Shown here piece by piece: positions 62,301-64,000 of a stretch of DNA of 64,000 nucleotides. A program made the position numbers and the translations under genes. Each line of letters opens with the position of its first letter. The stretch's first letter is position 1. Under the pieces are notes generated by a model. That model ran no database searches, had not been told where the DNA came from, and saw nothing but the letters and a program-made list of their open reading frames with translations. The DNA comes from Eonycteris spelaea (taxonomy: Eukaryota; Chordata; Mammalia; Chiroptera; Pteropodidae), in assembly GCA_003508835.1 (NCBI GenBank), contig PUFA01000312.1, forward strand, positions 682,501 to 746,500, given 5' to 3'.

Positions 62301-64000
62301 TATAAGGAACAATGCGAATCCAGTGTGGGAGGTGGAGAGCGGGGGACAGAGACAGGGGGAGAGGGACTCTGTTGGGGAAGTGGAGTTACATCCCAGGGCC
62401 TGGCGACACACTCAGACCCTCTAGCAAGGGCTGCGAGCTGGAGGGGGGAGGAGGGAGGGGAGGGGGGCTGCTGGCTGAAGGGGATGGGGGCATGTCTCGA
62501 GGGGGGCTGCTGGAAGCGGGGGAAGGGCCCAGACTCTGGAAGCGCCAGTCTGGGAGCACCATGGCGTGCAAAGGGCGTTGTGCGGGACCTGGGGAGCACT
62601 GGTCCGGCCAAATGGCCTGTGGGGATGGCCCAGCATCTAGAAAGGCCTGTCTCCCGGAGCCCAGTCCCAGTGCTGCTCCTTGCTGGCAGTAAGGCTTAGG
62701 GCATGTGGCTGTCCTCTCCAGCCTCACCTTCCTCATCTGACCGTAACATTGACAGATTCTCAGGAAGCTCTTTTTCATGCCGGGTAGCTGCTGAGGCTTT
62801 CCTCTAAGGACTTTGTGCATATTAATTAGCTCATTGACTTCACTACCGCCAACAGAGGAAGCGCTGTTACTGCCCCATTTAACACGTGAGGAAACAGGCA
62901 CAGAGGCCAGACCTTGCCCGGGATCGCACAGTCGGTACAGAGAAACTGGAATTCGAGCCCAGGCAGTCTGACGCCCGTCTTCTGACCTAGATCATCCAAA
63001 GTGACAGTACCTGAAAGGAAGTTGGCAGGGACAAGCCAAGACCCTGGAGCTCAGCTTGTGGCCCTGCCACTTACACTATCTGCATGTCCTCGTGCGAGGG
63101 ACTTTCCACACTAGCCTCAGTCTCCTCGTCTGTAAGACGGGCCTGATGACAGCACCCGCCTGGCACGCAGCGGGCGATCGATGGCAGGCGTGTATTTAAT
63201 AGATAAGCCCTTCCCCCACCTGGTTGACCTGACGACTGAGGAAAAGCCCAGCTGCCTGTTTCCTGCAACCACCTGGCCCGTGTCACCGGAGCACCTGCAA
63301 CAAGCCGGGCCCCAGGCTGGGTGCTGGGGAAGTGTTGCTCATATCATCATGGCGATCAAGTGTGGGGAGAAGCCAGGGCCCCCTAATGGGCAGGCACACG
63401 GCTGGAAGTCTGGGGCAGCAGAGGAGTGAGGCAGGCAGGTCGGGGGCTCTAGAGGGAGGCGAAGAGGAGACCGGGCTGGAGAACGAGGGGCCGGGAAGCA
63501 AGGAGCAGGCGGCTCTGGGTGGGGGCAGAGAACATCCTGCTCCTTAGGGACAAGGGACCAGCTGCGGGAGCGGCATGGGGCCTGGCGGGGGGTGAGGGGG
63601 TGAGGGGGAGCGGGCCCAGGACTCACGCAGGCAGGGGCGGGGGTGCTGGGGCGTGGCGGGCCGCCAGGGCCCTGTCGCGGTGGGATGGGCGGCAGCTCTC
63701 GCAGCCCGGGCCGGCGGTGTGGTGGCGGCAGCGGCAGCGCGGGGGCTGGGCGCGGGCGGCGCAGCGGGCGGCGTGGCCGTGGCACTGGCAGCGGCCCCTC
63801 ACGCCAGCTGCCGCCAGCCCTGCCCGGCCCCCCAACTCCACGCGGAGGTGGCTGGCCACCACACTGGCCTTAGAGCCAGGTGGGGCACGGAAGGTCAGCT
63901 TTTCGGGGCCCCCCAAGGCTCCAGGCCAGGCGGGCCTGCGCCAGAGCGATCGCCAGGGGCCTCCGCCAGTCCAGGCCGCCGACAGGACCAGGGCTGGGGG
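59364..64000 (-). CDS. NTN5: NTN5, netrin 5, 3' exons only (cut by window edge), three frame breaks
   Basis: Small secreted netrin-family protein. Minus-strand exons: 63627 to beyond 64000 (end of the laminin-N-like part, then [13 protein letters not shown], first laminin-EGF repeat), 61255-61442 ([19 protein letters not shown], second repeat), 60968-61116 ([20 protein letters not shown], third repeat), 60494-60547 (linker [11 protein letters not shown]), 60221-60301 ([20 protein letters not shown]) and 59364-59728 (C-terminal netrin/NTR-like domain, ending TRDPEPQA). The last three exons are intact and in phase. One base appears missing at 61365-61368 and one at 60983-60987. A shift at about 63667-63674 looks like a one-base gain. 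The signal peptide and N-terminal exons lie outside the window. Confidence 0.92.
61443..63626. other. NTN5 intron holding the 5S pseudogene
   Basis: Besides the 5S retropseudogene it holds MIR-like fragments (about 62025-62200, 62800-63000, 63080-63200) and a small hAT-like end near 62262. No exon seen. Confidence 0.55.
61832..61931 (-). pseudogene. 5S rRNA retropseudogene
   Basis: On the minus strand this matches about the last 100 bases of vertebrate 5S rRNA, including GAAGCTAAGCAGGGTCGGGC and GATGGGAGACC, ending in GGCTTT. It has substitutions, a deletion of about 7 bases before GGATGGGAG, and lacks the 5' end. An A10 tail follows (T-run 61822-61831 on the plus strand). A 13-base near-perfect direct repeat flanks it (TTTAAATGAAACC at 61800-61812, TTTAAACGAAACC at 61935-61947), which suggests LINE-mediated insertion. 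Confidence 0.88.

Overview
The window is mammalian nuclear DNA: split genes with GT/AG introns, CpG-rich promoters, AATAAA-type polyadenylation signals, and old interspersed repeats (MIR, L2, L1 3' ends, MaLR LTRs, hAT relics). The gene order is SULT2B1 (+), FAM83E (-) with SPACA4 (+) inside one of its introns, RPL18 (-), SPHK2 (+), DBP (-), CA11 (-), NTN5 (-). From memory this is the order at human 19q13.33. I see no Alu or rodent B1/B2 elements, so a placental mammal that is neither primate nor rodent is likely. I cannot name the species.

Layout: 1-16.4 kb holds SULT2B1 exons 2-7, with its first exon upstream of the window. 16.7-24.6 kb holds FAM83E, convergent with SULT2B1. SPACA4 lies on the opposite strand in FAM83E intron 3. 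26.5-30.2 kb holds RPL18, and from 30.3 kb SPHK2 starts head to head with it across a CpG/CRE promoter. SPHK2 and DBP converge near 38.5 kb. DBP (38.9-44.0 kb) and CA11 (45.1-49.7 kb) run in tandem. 49.8-59.0 kb is a gene-free stretch of repeats and purine/pyrimidine tracts. 59.1-64.0 kb holds the 3' part of NTN5, cut by the window edge.

The genes do not form a pathway. They are a sterol/steroid sulfotransferase, a CK1-anchor family member, a sperm surface LU protein, ribosomal protein eL18, sphingosine kinase 2, a circadian PAR-bZIP factor, a catalytically dead carbonic anhydrase and a small netrin.

The dominant oddity is that seven of the eight genes carry 1-2 nt frame breaks, mostly apparent single-base losses at G/C-rich runs, while splice sites and flanking protein similarity are intact. 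RPL18 alone is clean. I counted about 17 such sites by eye. I read this as deletion-biased sequence error rather than locus-wide gene death. I found no previously undescribed gene system. The most interesting real features are an exon-aligned tandem copy of the RPL18 terminal exon in its 3'UTR, a repeated CRE/CCAAT module array over the NTN5 3' end, a 5S rRNA retropseudogene with a probable target-site duplication, and candidate alternative starts in SPHK2 and SULT2B1.
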